Shown: piece after piece, positions 1 through 7,305 of the stretch | How the letters are laid out: the number at the start of each line of letters is the position of its first letter | Position numbering within the stretch: the first letter of the stretch is position 1 | Source of the DNA: an uncultured Candidatus Planktophila sp. | Lineage (GTDB): Bacteria; Actinomycetota; Actinomycetes; Nanopelagicales; Nanopelagicaceae | DNA: 12,193 nucleotides | Direction of reading: 5' to 3' | NCBI GenBank assembly: GCA_937927965.1 | Contig: CALEZA010000015.1 | Location: 1 to 12,193 of the forward strand | Position numbers and translations under genes: made by a program | Notes under the pieces: model-generated | Seen by the model: only the letters and a program-made list of their open reading frames with translations | What the model was told of the DNA's origin: nothing | The model's database searches: none

Positions 1-39
1 CAGCTCCAGCAGCGTTCATACGAAGGCTTCCTGAAGTAA
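1..39 (+). CDS. secY: SecY preprotein translocase subunit, 3' end only
   Basis: The first 39 bases read in frame 1 as QLQQRSYEGFLK followed by TAA. This matches the conserved C-terminal tail of actinobacterial SecY (typically ...QLQQRNYEGFL plus a basic residue), the channel subunit of the Sec translocon in the cytoplasmic membrane. Only 12 codons are in the window, so the call rests on this tail plus the position directly upstream of adk, which is the standard secY-adk order. The stop codon shares its last A with the adk start (TAATG), so the two genes are translationally coupled. Confidence 0.85.
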   Translation, partial: QLQQRSYEGFLK

Positions 40-677
40 TGCGTCTCGTCCTGGTTGGTCCACCAGGTGCGGGCAAAGGAACACAAGCTCAATTCCTAGC
101 AGCGCACTATCAAATTCCACATATCTCTACAGGCGATATCTTCCGCGCCAATCTCAAGGAGAACACAGCCTTGGGTCAAGAGGCTAAGACTTATATGGAT
201 GCAGGCCAACTAGTTCCTGACTCTGTCACCAATGCGATGGTAAAAGATCGTCTCACTTGGGATGATGTTGCAAATGGCTTCTTGCTCGATGGCTTCCCAC
301 GAAATGTGGTGCAGGCGGAAGTTCTTCGTGCAATCTTGGCGGAGAAGCGCACACCACTAGATGCAGTACTAGAGCTTGCAATCCCAAATGAGCTCATCAT
401 TGGTCGCCTCTCATCACGCAGAACTTGTCGCGCATGCGGAGCACCTGTTGCACCAGGTGATTTCAAATGCGGAGCATGTGGGGGAGAAGATCTTTATCAG
501 CGTGAAGATGATAAGGCTGAGGTAATCGCCAAGCGCCTTGATGTCTATGAAGAGCAGACAGCTCCGATTATTCACTTCTACCGCACAGAAGGCCTTCTCA
601 TCACTATTGATGCAGATGGCGAAATTTCAGAGATTACAGAGCGAGCAACAACTGCCCTCTCTCGCGTTAAGCAGTAA
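39..677 (+). CDS. adk: Adenylate kinase, long form with four-cysteine LID
   Basis: Adenylate kinase interconverts ATP + AMP and 2 ADP in the cytosol. The 212-residue protein begins with a P-loop, GPPGAGKGT, at residues 7-15. The AMP-binding STGD follows at 30-33, and the LLDGFPRN motif with catalytic-site Asp84 and Arg88 lies at 82-89. The LID (about 124-160) carries Cys130-x2-Cys133 and Cys144-x2-Cys147, the arrangement that binds structural zinc in long adenylate kinases. Mycobacterial Adk is shorter with a reduced LID, so this is the long variant. The start ATG overlaps the secY stop by one base. Shine-Dalgarno complementarity is weak (GAAG), consistent with coupling. map follows after 5 nt in the same operon. 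Confidence 0.97.
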   Translation: MRLVLVGPPGAGKGTQAQFLAAHYQIPHISTGDIFRANLKENTALGQEAKTYMDAGQLVPDSVTNAMVKDRLTWDDVANGFLLDGFPRNVVQAEVLRAILAEKRTPLDAVLELAIPNELIIGRLSSRRTCRACGAPVAPGDFKCGACGGEDLYQREDDKAEVIAKRLDVYEEQTAPIIHFYRTEGLLITIDADGEISEITERATTALSRVKQ

Positions 678-682
678 CTCCT

Positions 683-1495
683 ATGGCAATCCAGATAAAA
701 GACCTTGATCAACTCAAGGTCATGCGTCGTGCAGGTTTGCTCGTAGGACAGACTCTTGAGCTTTTGCGAGAGAACATCAAAGTTGGAATGACTACAGATG
801 CCCTTGATGTGATTGCAGCAGCAAATATCAAGCGCGGGGGCGGAACTTCTAACTTTCTTGGCTATCACGGTTATCCAAAGACAATCTGCGTTTCAGTCAA
901 TGATGAGATTGTTCACGGTATTCCTGGGCCTCGCGTTCTAGGCGATGGTGATGTTGTCTCAATCGATTGTGGCGCAATTATTGATGGATGGCATGGCGAT
1001 GCAGCTTTTTCAATAATTGTTGGAGCAGTCGATCCTGCCGATCAGAAGATGCTTGATGTGTGTGATGAATCAATGTGGCGAGGTATAGCTGCGGGATCTC
1101 TCAACGCGAATTTGTCAGATATCGGTCATGCGATTGAAGAGTATGTGAACTCTCAAGGTAAGTATGGAATCTTGCGTGAGTATGGCGGACATGGCATTGG
1201 AACAGAGATGCATCAAGAGCCTCATGTTCTCAACTTTGGTCGTCGCGGAAATGGTCCAACCATCATCCCTGGAATGGCTCTTGCAATTGAACCGATGATT
1301 ACTCGTGGCAGTGAAAAGACGAAAGTCTTAGCTGATGAGTGGACTGTGGTGAGCAAGGATGGATCTCGGGGAGCTCACTTCGAAAATTCCTATGTGATCT
1401 GCCCTGACGGCAAGCCATTTGTTCTCACAGCAATCGATGGAGGCGCAGCAAGGCTAGGTGCGCTGGGCGTGGAGATCTCCTCACTTCTCGCCTGA
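683..1495 (+). CDS. map: Type I methionine aminopeptidase
   Basis: Removes the N-terminal methionine from nascent proteins in the cytosol and is dependent on two metal ions. The 270-residue protein has the full catalytic set at the expected spacing of the family: His78 (IVHGIPG), Asp95 (VSIDCG), Asp106 (WHGDAAF), His170 (GGHGIG), Glu203 (LAIEPM) and Glu234 (AHFENSY). The GYHGYPK substrate-pocket segment is at 60-66. There is no long N-terminal zinc or SH3-binding extension, so it is the short class. The start lies 5 nt after adk with no clear Shine-Dalgarno, so translation is probably coupled. In most actinobacteria infA is the next gene. Here a 111-nt gap and then a transporter operon follow. 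Confidence 0.97.
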   Translation: MAIQIKDLDQLKVMRRAGLLVGQTLELLRENIKVGMTTDALDVIAAANIKRGGGTSNFLGYHGYPKTICVSVNDEIVHGIPGPRVLGDGDVVSIDCGAIIDGWHGDAAFSIIVGAVDPADQKMLDVCDESMWRGIAAGSLNANLSDIGHAIEEYVNSQGKYGILREYGGHGIGTEMHQEPHVLNFGRRGNGPTIIPGMALAIEPMITRGSEKTKVLADEWTVVSKDGSRGAHFENSYVICPDGKPFVLTAIDGGAARLGALGVEISSLLA

Positions 1496-1606
1496 GATGC
1501 AATTTTTGGTATCGAATTGTTATCAAAATCCCTATACCAGCAACTTTGGAGCAACTACCCTCACGAGGTGGCGCTGACCCTCGGGGCCAATTTTTAGGGA
1601 GTAATT
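1496..1606 (+). promoter_or_regulatory. Intergenic region, probable promoter region for the tct operon
   Basis: This 111-nt gap between map and tctC is where the transporter operon should have its promoter. Possible elements are weak. TATACC at 1533-1538 resembles a -10 but has no good -35 at 16-18 nt. A TGGTAT (1507-1512) and ATACCA (1534-1539) pair forms a perfect 6-bp inverted repeat 21 nt apart, which could be an operator. GCAACT occurs twice (1540-1560 area). No convincing intrinsic terminator for the adk-map operon is visible. The promoter assignment is an inference from layout rather than from a strong consensus. Confidence 0.35.
1596..1601 (+). promoter_or_regulatory. Ribosome binding site of tctC
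   Basis: AGGGAG lies 5 nt before the ATG at 1607. It is the strongest Shine-Dalgarno among the transporter genes and fixes the tctC start, which is also supported by the signal peptide that begins there. Confidence 0.8.
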
Positions 1607-2725
1607 ATGTTGAAGAAGAAATTAGTTGCGTTCAGCGTTGTAGCTATCGCTGCTTCACTTTTCGTAGCTCCATCAGCTCATGCTGGTGCAAAGCCTGCTA
1701 GCAAGGCGACAGTAGGAGATCAGTGCCTTCGTGCAGGAGTTAAGGCTGCAGGTCGCGGCGTTAACGGAACAGATCTCACATGTACAGCAGTGACAACAGG
1801 TTCATTCGCTGGCTCACTTCGCTGGTGGTACTCAGACCTTAAGCCATTCGGTTCACTCGAGTGGGTAGCGTCATCTGCAATCGGTGGTGGCTATGGAACA
1901 ACAGCAATCGCAATTGGTGATGCAATGAAGAAGGAAGGCCTTCTTAAGGATTACACAGTCACATATAAGACCAACGCTCCTCTCGGTCTTGGCTACTTCT
2001 ATGATCAGAAGGGTCGCAACGACATCCTCTTGATTACAGGTTTTGCTATGCCTGGTGGTCTTGCAACTAACGGTTCTAAGCTCACAATTACAACAGCTAA
2101 GGCAGTTGCTGGTGTGATGCGTGAAGCTGAGGCTTTCGTAGTTCCAACATCATCTAAGTACAAGTCAATCCAGGATCTTCTAACAGATCTCAAGGCAAAT
2201 CCAAAGGCTGTCGCAATCGGTGGCGGTAACTACGGTGGAGTTGACCATGTAACAGTGGCAACACTTGCAGCAACTGTAGGAGTCAAGGCAACTGACCTTA
2301 ACTACATCCCTTACTCAGGTGGCGGATCCCTTACACCAGATGTAATCGGTGGTCGCGTTGCGGTAGGTATCGCAGGAACTTCTGAGTTCGCTTCATATGT
2401 AGCAGCTGGAAAGATGCGTGTACTTGCAGTGACATCACCTAAGCCACTGAAGGTAATCAAGGGTAAGACTCTCGTTCAGCAGGGTGTGGATCTCACATTC
2501 GGTAACTGGCGTGGAATCCTTGCTCCATCTGACCTCTCAGCAGCTGATTACCTCAACACATTGAAGGTAATCGACACACTTCACTCAACACCATCTTGGC
2601 AGGACACATTGGTCGCTAAGTCATGGATTGATGAATACCGTGCAGGAGATGCATTCTCAACATGGATCAAGAAAGAGAACACAGCAATTATCAATGTTCT
2701 CACTGATTTCAAGCTAATCAAGTAA
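1607..2725 (+). CDS. tctC: TTT-family solute-binding protein (TctC/Bug type), secreted
   Basis: Extracytoplasmic binding protein of a tripartite tricarboxylate transporter; family members bind citrate and other carboxylates and hand them to TctAB. The 372-residue product has a signal peptide (KKK, hydrophobic core about 6-21, likely cleavage after AHA, residue 26). Bug-family features follow: a glycine-rich GGGNYGGVDH near 205-215, IPYSGGGSL...GGRV at about 233-252, and a TFGNWRGILAP segment. Two things are odd. There is no lipobox cysteine, although binding proteins of monoderm bacteria are usually lipoproteins. About 40 extra residues with Cys40 and Cys59 sit between signal peptide and binding domain, which makes it longer than the usual roughly 320 residues. 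Nearly every lysine codon is AAG, a sign of high expression. The substrate cannot be read from sequence. Confidence 0.9.
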   Translation: MLKKKLVAFSVVAIAASLFVAPSAHAGAKPASKATVGDQCLRAGVKAAGRGVNGTDLTCTAVTTGSFAGSLRWWYSDLKPFGSLEWVASSAIGGGYGTTAIAIGDAMKKEGLLKDYTVTYKTNAPLGLGYFYDQKGRNDILLITGFAMPGGLATNGSKLTITTAKAVAGVMREAEAFVVPTSSKYKSIQDLLTDLKANPKAVAIGGGNYGGVDHVTVATLAATVGVKATDLNYIPYSGGGSLTPDVIGGRVAVGIAGTSEFASYVAAGKMRVLAVTSPKPLKVIKGKTLVQQGVDLTFGNWRGILAPSDLSAADYLNTLKVIDTLHSTPSWQDTLVAKSWIDEYRAGDAFSTWIKKENTAIINVLTDFKLIK

Positions 2726-2740
2726 TCGTAAAGAAACGAT
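2725..2740 (+). other. Small hairpin between tctC and tctB
   Basis: ATCGT (2725-2729) and ACGAT (2736-2740) form a 5-bp stem with a 6-nt loop directly at the tctC stop. There is no T-run, so it is not a convincing terminator. A 3' stabilising or attenuating structure after a binding-protein gene is known in many transporter operons, but this one is short and could be chance. Confidence 0.25.
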
Positions 2741-2759
2741 CACTCCGATTATCAAGAAA

Positions 2760-3242
2760 TTGCCTCAAGGCGGAAAGAGTGAGCTCACATTTGTGGGCTC
2801 ACTCTTTCTCCTTGGACTTATCGTTTTCTGGGATACAGCTCGCACAGAGCTGCCTGCATTTAATCTCACTGTAAGCCCTAAGGTTTTTCCTTATGCAATT
2901 GCGATCTTGCTTATGGTGCTCAGCGCAATCCTCTTTATCCAAGTACTTCGTGGAAATATCGCAGTCCCTGAGGGAAATGAGCCAGGAGATCCCATCGATA
3001 AGTCTGATTACAAGACTTTCGGCATTGTGATTGCATCGCTGCTTTCCTATCTTCTCCTTATTGAGCGGGCAGGGTTTGTGATCGCAGCATCCATCACATT
3101 CTTTGGAATAACCGTCGCATTTGATAATAAGCGTCATGCTCGTGCTGCTATCTTCGGCACTATTTTCATCGCCGTTATCTATTTCTCATTTACCCGTTTT
3201 CTCCATGTTCCACTTCCCGCTGGCATCCTTAAAGGTTTCTAA
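2760..3242 (+). CDS. tctB: TTT small membrane subunit TctB, TTG start
   Basis: Small, poorly conserved membrane subunit that pairs with TctA in the cytoplasmic membrane. The 160-residue protein has about four hydrophobic segments: roughly residues 8-26, 42-62, 84-115 (possibly two close helices) and 130-147. It ends with [11 protein letters not shown], the typical C-terminal VPLPxG signature of TctB. The proposed start is TTG at 2760, 34 nt after tctC, with no good Shine-Dalgarno. There is no in-frame ATG nearby and an ATT at 2748 is the only other upstream candidate, so the exact N-terminus is uncertain. It overlaps tctA by one base (TAATG). Identity rests on topology, C-terminal motif and position between tctC and tctA. 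Confidence 0.85.
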   Translation: MPQGGKSELTFVGSLFLLGLIVFWDTARTELPAFNLTVSPKVFPYAIAILLMVLSAILFIQVLRGNIAVPEGNEPGDPIDKSDYKTFGIVIASLLSYLLLIERAGFVIAASITFFGITVAFDNKRHARAAIFGTIFIAVIYFSFTRFLHVPLPAGILKGF

Positions 3243-4744
3243 TGAATAGCTTCAACTCACTTCTTGATGGCTTCGCCAGTGCGCTCACATTGAGCAATCT
3301 TGGCTTTGGACTTCTGGGCACTTTCCTGGGAACACTCGTTGGTGTTCTTCCTGGAATTGGCCCAGCTCTTGCCATTGCACTCTTACTCCCCATTACTTAC
3401 ACAGTAAGCCCAGCATCTGCTCTCATTATGTTTGCCGCTATTTATTACGGCGCGATGTATGGAGGATCAACGACTTCAATCCTTCTCAATACTCCAGGTG
3501 AGTCAGGTTCTGTAATCACAGCACTTGAAGGAAATAAAATGGCACGCCGTGGGCGTGCTGGTGCAGCACTTGCTACAGCTGCAATTGGCTCATTCGTTGC
3601 AGGCACAATTGCCACAGGAATTCTCGCCTTTACCGCGCCATCTATTGCAGATTTGGCAATCAAAGTTGGAGCTGCAGATTATGTGGCTTTGATGCTTGTG
3701 GCCTTCACTACAGTTTCATCTCTATTAGGTGCATCGCAGATTCGCGGCTTTATCGCACTTGCGGTCGGTCTCGTTTTGGGACTTGTCGGAGCAGATCTTC
3801 AATCAGGTCTTTCTCGTCTCACCTTTGGTAATCAAGCAGCAGTTGAGGGAATTGAAACTGTCCCTGTGATCGTTTCTATCTTTGCACTCGGAGAAGCGCT
3901 CTATATCGCTAGCCGCTTTAAGGATCTTGGTTGGAATGTTATTCCGATGAAGGGCAAAGCTCTGATGTCCCGCGATGATTGGAAGCGCTCATGGAAGCCT
4001 TGGATTCGCGGAACTTTCCTAGGTTTTCCTCTTGGCGTTATTCCTGCAGGTGGATCAGAAGTTCCAACATTCTTGAGCTATTCCATCGAGAAGAAATTAT
4101 CTAAGCACCCAGAAGAATTTGGACATGGCGCTATTGAAGGTGTTGCAGGGCCAGAGGCAGCCAACAATGCCAATGCGGCAGGTGCTCTTGTTCCACTTCT
4201 TGCTTTGGGTCTTCCTACATCGGCTACCGCTGCTGTAATCCTTGTTGCATTCCAGACATATCAGATTCAACCTGGACCTACTCTCTTTCTTACTAATGGA
4301 GCGCTCATCTGGACTCTGATTGCATCACTCTTTATTGGTAATGCTCTTCTCTTGGTCCTCAACCTTCCATTGGTGCGTCTATGGGTGCAACTATTAAAGG
4401 TTCCACGCCCATATCTCTTTGCTGGAATCGTGACATTTGCACTCCTTGGTGCCTATGCACTCAATGCATCAACCTTTGATGTGCAGGTAGCGATTGCAAT
4501 CGGAATTGTGGGATTCCTCTTTAGACGATTTGGAATGCCAATTACTCCACTGATTCTTGGATTGATCTTGGGACCAAACTTGGAACTTCAATTCCGTCGA
4601 GCCCTTCAGATTAGCTCTGGAGATTACGGAACTCTGTGGGCGTCACCTCTCTCACAAGTGCTCTATACCGTCTTATTTATCGCGCTCTTTACACCTGTCA
4701 TCACACGGGTGATGAAGAAGGTTCGTAAAGACGCTCACGCATAA
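3242..4744 (+). CDS. tctA: TTT large permease subunit TctA
   Basis: Main transmembrane subunit of the tripartite tricarboxylate transporter, expected to use an ion gradient to take up the substrate delivered by TctC. The 500-residue protein is almost wholly hydrophobic. It carries the family hallmarks: a first [16 protein letters not shown] glycine/proline motif (about residues 25-41), then [20 protein letters not shown], and in the second half [14 protein letters not shown] (about 267-280), [21 protein letters not shown] and [10 protein letters not shown]. The second repeat has PAGGSE where many TctA proteins have PGAGG, which I take as a subfamily difference rather than damage. Length is normal. 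The start overlaps the tctB stop by one base. Confidence 0.95.
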   Translation: MNSFNSLLDGFASALTLSNLGFGLLGTFLGTLVGVLPGIGPALAIALLLPITYTVSPASALIMFAAIYYGAMYGGSTTSILLNTPGESGSVITALEGNKMARRGRAGAALATAAIGSFVAGTIATGILAFTAPSIADLAIKVGAADYVALMLVAFTTVSSLLGASQIRGFIALAVGLVLGLVGADLQSGLSRLTFGNQAAVEGIETVPVIVSIFALGEALYIASRFKDLGWNVIPMKGKALMSRDDWKRSWKPWIRGTFLGFPLGVIPAGGSEVPTFLSYSIEKKLSKHPEEFGHGAIEGVAGPEAANNANAAGALVPLLALGLPTSATAAVILVAFQTYQIQPGPTLFLTNGALIWTLIASLFIGNALLLVLNLPLVRLWVQLLKVPRPYLFAGIVTFALLGAYALNASTFDVQVAIAIGIVGFLFRRFGMPITPLILGLILGPNLELQFRRALQISSGDYGTLWASPLSQVLYTVLFIALFTPVITRVMKKVRKDAHA

Positions 4745-4755
4745 CTAGGTAGTTC

Positions 4756-5910
4756 ATGTCTCTTCCCCGCTGGGCTCGTCAGATACTGATTAACTCAACG
4801 ATTACCCAAGGCGTGATTTACATCGTTCGTCCGATGATTACCTATAGGGCACTTGAGCTCGATGCTTCTCCCACGATGATCGGTGTGATCGCAGCGCTCT
4901 ATGCGCTTCTCCCTGTTCTCTTTGCCCTCTCTTTTGGGCGATGGGTTGGAACTTTAGGGGAGGGCCGATTCGTAATCTTGGGAACTGCTTCGATGTCACT
5001 TGCGGCAGGGCTTTTAGTATTTGCTCAATCGATTCCACTCTTGGCGGTGGCGGCAGCACTCTCAGGTCTTTCTCACTTGGCATGCATGGTGGGTGGTCAG
5101 ACCCTTGTCTCATTGCGAAGCCCCAATGATCAATATGAAAAATACTTTGGTTACTACACATTCAGTGCATCCTTGGGACAGATGCTTGGACCGATTATTG
5201 CAGTGCTAGTTGCAGGTTCCACTGGCGTGATTCCAAAATCAACGACAACAGCATTTGCTGTTGCAGCCCTCTTTGCCATTGCAGCCCTCATTCCAATAAT
5301 CAATTGGCGCAATGAAGAACCCACTGTGCGAGCAGCTCAACGCGAAGAGGGAGCTTTACGGAGTGCAGGCTCACTCTTAAAGAATCGAAAGATCTTCTCA
5401 GCGATCTACACCTCTATGGCTATTTCCTCCGTGGGAGACATCCTTGTTGTATTTCTTCCACTGCTGGGCAATGAGAAATCATTTTCCGCATTTTCAATTG
5501 GAGTGATTATCGCTATTCGAGCGGGCGCCTCAATGCTCTCGCGCATCTATTTAGGAAAACTAAGTGAGAAGTTTGCAACAGAGAGAATTCTGGTTGTCAG
5601 CACAATCATCTCTCTGACTGCATGTGCTGCTATGGCATTTGCATCAAATGTCTATCTCTTAGCAATTATTGTGGTTATTGCAGGATTTGCTCTCGGTGTG
5701 GGGCAACCGTTAACGATGTCTATGGTCTCTCTGGCAACTGCCCCTGAAGATCGAGCGCTAGCAGTCTCGGCTCGCCTCACAGGTAATCGCTTTGGCCAAT
5801 TTATTTTGCCTGCAGGTGCAGGAGTATTGGCGAGTTCCTCAGGCACGAGCGCGGTGTTTATCGCCCTCTCAATCTTCCTGGCAACAACTTTCATCCCCCC
5901 TCGTTCATAG
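4756..5910 (+). CDS. Major facilitator superfamily transporter
   Basis: Membrane transporter of 384 residues with about 12 hydrophobic segments. A motif-A-like GRWVGTLGEGR at 61-71 lies in the loop between helices 2 and 3. A hydrophilic central loop (around residues 180-210, with RNEEPTVRAAQREEGALR) separates the two six-helix halves. It begins 11 nt after tctA behind an AGGTAG Shine-Dalgarno, so it is probably the last gene of the tct operon. This suggests a transport task linked to the TTT substrate, for example export of a product, or unrelated drug-type efflux. The substrate cannot be assigned. It ends shortly after the last helix and appears complete. Confidence 0.85.
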   Translation: MSLPRWARQILINSTITQGVIYIVRPMITYRALELDASPTMIGVIAALYALLPVLFALSFGRWVGTLGEGRFVILGTASMSLAAGLLVFAQSIPLLAVAAALSGLSHLACMVGGQTLVSLRSPNDQYEKYFGYYTFSASLGQMLGPIIAVLVAGSTGVIPKSTTTAFAVAALFAIAALIPIINWRNEEPTVRAAQREEGALRSAGSLLKNRKIFSAIYTSMAISSVGDILVVFLPLLGNEKSFSAFSIGVIIAIRAGASMLSRIYLGKLSEKFATERILVVSTIISLTACAAMAFASNVYLLAIIVVIAGFALGVGQPLTMSMVSLATAPEDRALAVSARLTGNRFGQFILPAGAGVLASSSGTSAVFIALSIFLATTFIPPRS

Positions 5911-5949
5911 TCAGATACTGGGTTATCCTGATGTCATGGGTGGCCAGCA

Positions 5950-6549
5950 ATGAGCAATCAGAGCGAGATTGAGTTCACTCTCTGGCTGCGCGAAAATCAA
6001 AAGGCATTCCTAAAAGCTGCCAAGGTAATTTGCTTTGATACTCAAAATGCTGAAGATGTTCTCCAAGAGGCTCTCGCAGATGTGTATAAGCGATGGAGCA
6101 AGATTCGTGAACACGAAAATCCTGAGGCCTATCTCATGCGAGTGATGGTGAGTAAGCATGCCGATATGCGCCGCAAGTGGTTGCGTAAGCAGGAAGAGCG
6201 CGAGACAAGTTGGGATCTGGCAGAAAATATCCGCGATATTGCAGATCAGACAGATGATGTGACTCAGAGATTATTAGTTCAGGCTGCTTTGAAATCCCTG
6301 ACTGCCATACAGCGTGCTGTACTTGTTCTAATGTATGAGCATGGAATGGTTCTCAGGGAAGTCGCCGATGTCCTTCAGATTCCAATAGGAACTGCGGCTT
6401 CACATCTGGCTCGTGGGAAGGCAGCTGTAGCGGCATATGTGGACCTTGTCCCAGAGCTTGAAAGATCATCAGCAAAAGAATTAAGTGGAGTAAGTAGTCA
6501 GGCAGAGATAGAGATCGTAGTAGCAGAGGTGGTGGAAAATAATGAGTGA
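5950..6549 (+). CDS. ECF RNA polymerase sigma factor, SigE-like family
   Basis: Directs RNA polymerase to a specific promoter set. The 199-residue protein has region 2 at about 16-80 (NAEDVLQEALADVYKRWSKI for core binding, then PEAYLMRVMVSKHADMRR for -10 recognition). Region 4 is at about 106-160, with SLTAIQRAVLVLMYEHGM and a helix-turn-helix around 133-156 ending IPIGTAASHLARGK. Regions 1 and 3 are absent, as in the ECF class, and the sequence style matches the actinobacterial SigE family. An acidic tail of roughly 36 residues follows region 4. The start at 5950 is 39 nt after the MFS gene with no strong Shine-Dalgarno; ATGs at 5931 and 5936 are out of frame. The stop overlaps the next gene by 8 nt, implying a co-expressed partner, probably its regulator. 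Confidence 0.9.
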   Translation: MSNQSEIEFTLWLRENQKAFLKAAKVICFDTQNAEDVLQEALADVYKRWSKIREHENPEAYLMRVMVSKHADMRRKWLRKQEERETSWDLAENIRDIADQTDDVTQRLLVQAALKSLTAIQRAVLVLMYEHGMVLREVADVLQIPIGTAASHLARGKAAVAAYVDLVPELERSSAKELSGVSSQAEIEIVVAEVVENNE

Positions 6550-7174
6550 AATTGATCCTCTCATTAAACGCGAGTTAGATTTACTCACAGTTTCTGTGAG
6601 TGAGAGCCGCGACCTTGCACCTATTGTTATCGCTAAAGTCCGTCGTCAACGCATCCTGCGATTTGTAGGAATTCTCGCCAGCTTTGTCCTTGTGGGTGCT
6701 CTAAGCATCTTTGGATATGAATTACTGCGCTCAGAACCGTCTCCAACGAGCAGCACTGCTACAAGTGATAACACTTCTTCTCTTCCAAAAATCATTGGAG
6801 TGGAGACAGAGTTCCCAATAGCCTTTGAGCAATCCGTGGGAACAGATACCGCTATCAGTGGAGCTGTTGCAGTAGGCGATGAAGTCGGTGGGCTCTATGC
6901 CTCTGGCCTTAAAGTCGAGTGGGGCATTTGCGGCGCTTTCCGTTGTCCCCTTAAGTGGACACTGGTATTAGAAAACCGCGGAAAAGTCCTGGTCTCAGCT
7001 AAGCCTGGAATATCGATCTTCGTCGATCACCAGCCTTATACGAGCGATTATCGGCCAACTTCAGTTCTGCCAGGAGATAGCGTCCGCTTGATTTTTGAGT
7101 TCAACGAGCTCAAAGATAACCCTGAAATTGCGGCAGCGAGCACCTGGCAGTGGAACTGGTTCTTGGCTCGCTGA
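6542..7174 (+). CDS. Single-pass membrane protein, candidate anti-sigma factor or sensor
   Basis: Function not recognised by homology. The 210-residue protein has a short cytoplasmic N-terminus (1-36) ending in the basic stretch KVRRQR, one transmembrane helix (about 41-62), a Ser/Thr-rich linker (64-80) and a beta-rich outside domain with Cys130 and Cys135 that could form a disulfide. The basic-then-hydrophobic order predicts an N-in topology. It overlaps the sigma gene by 8 nt (ATGAGTGA), a typical layout for ECF sigma factors and membrane anti-sigma factors. The HxxxCxxC motif of zinc-containing anti-sigma factors is absent and the cytoplasmic part is short, so a sensor or modulator role is also possible. 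The pairing is an inference from gene overlap. Confidence 0.6.
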   Translation: MSEIDPLIKRELDLLTVSVSESRDLAPIVIAKVRRQRILRFVGILASFVLVGALSIFGYELLRSEPSPTSSTATSDNTSSLPKIIGVETEFPIAFEQSVGTDTAISGAVAVGDEVGGLYASGLKVEWGICGAFRCPLKWTLVLENRGKVLVSAKPGISIFVDHQPYTSDYRPTSVLPGDSVRLIFEFNELKDNPEIAAASTWQWNWFLAR

Positions 7175-7184
7175 CCATGCGAGC
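7166..7184 (+). other. GC-rich hairpin at the end of the membrane-protein gene
   Basis: GCTCGC (7166-7171) and GCGAGC (7179-7184) form a perfect 6-bp stem with a 7-nt loop that contains the TGA stop codon. No T-run follows, so it is not a standard intrinsic terminator. It may mark the end of the sigma operon or slow readthrough into the next genes. Confidence 0.3.
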
Positions 7185-7305
7185 GTGGAAAGTTCTGGCC
7201 ATCCATGACCAGATATAGACAAGGGCGAGGCGCATAAATCGGCCTCCTCCTTGCGGTGATGTAGTCAGTGCCAGATATGGCAATTCTCGACAAAGTGGGG
7301 GAATA
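7175..7305 (+). promoter_or_regulatory. Structured leader or promoter region of the secreted-protein trio
   Basis: This 131-nt gap is dense in symmetric elements. CCAGATAT occurs twice (7209-7216 and 7271-7278, 62 nt apart). TGGCCAT/ATGACCA (7196-7211) is an inverted repeat with one mismatch. AAGGGCGAGGC (7221-7231) pairs with GCCTCCTCCTT (7242-7252), apart from one mismatch and one G-T pair. TGCCA-gata-TGGCA (7269-7282) is a perfect palindrome. TATAGA at 7214-7219 is a possible -10 without a good -35; GGAAAG at 7187-7192 could be an ECF-type -35. I infer a regulated promoter here. The exact promoter cannot be fixed by eye. Confidence 0.4.

Noticed and set aside
578..868. Minus-strand open frame of 96 codons across the adk-map junction
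   Set aside because: It overlaps two certain genes on the other strand, has no family features, and is a typical shadow frame.
2725..2740. Terminator between tctC and tctB
   Set aside because: The stem is only 5 bp and no T-run follows. Subunit genes of one transporter are expected to be co-transcribed.
4838..5161. Minus-strand open frame of 107 codons inside the MFS gene
   Set aside because: It lies wholly within a clear membrane-protein gene and has no recognisable domain.
4779..5920. TCAGATACTG repeated at 4779-4788 and 5911-5920, flanking the MFS gene
   Set aside because: One copy lies in the MFS coding sequence and is explained by its codons. A ten-base repeat with no further similarity around it is likely chance.
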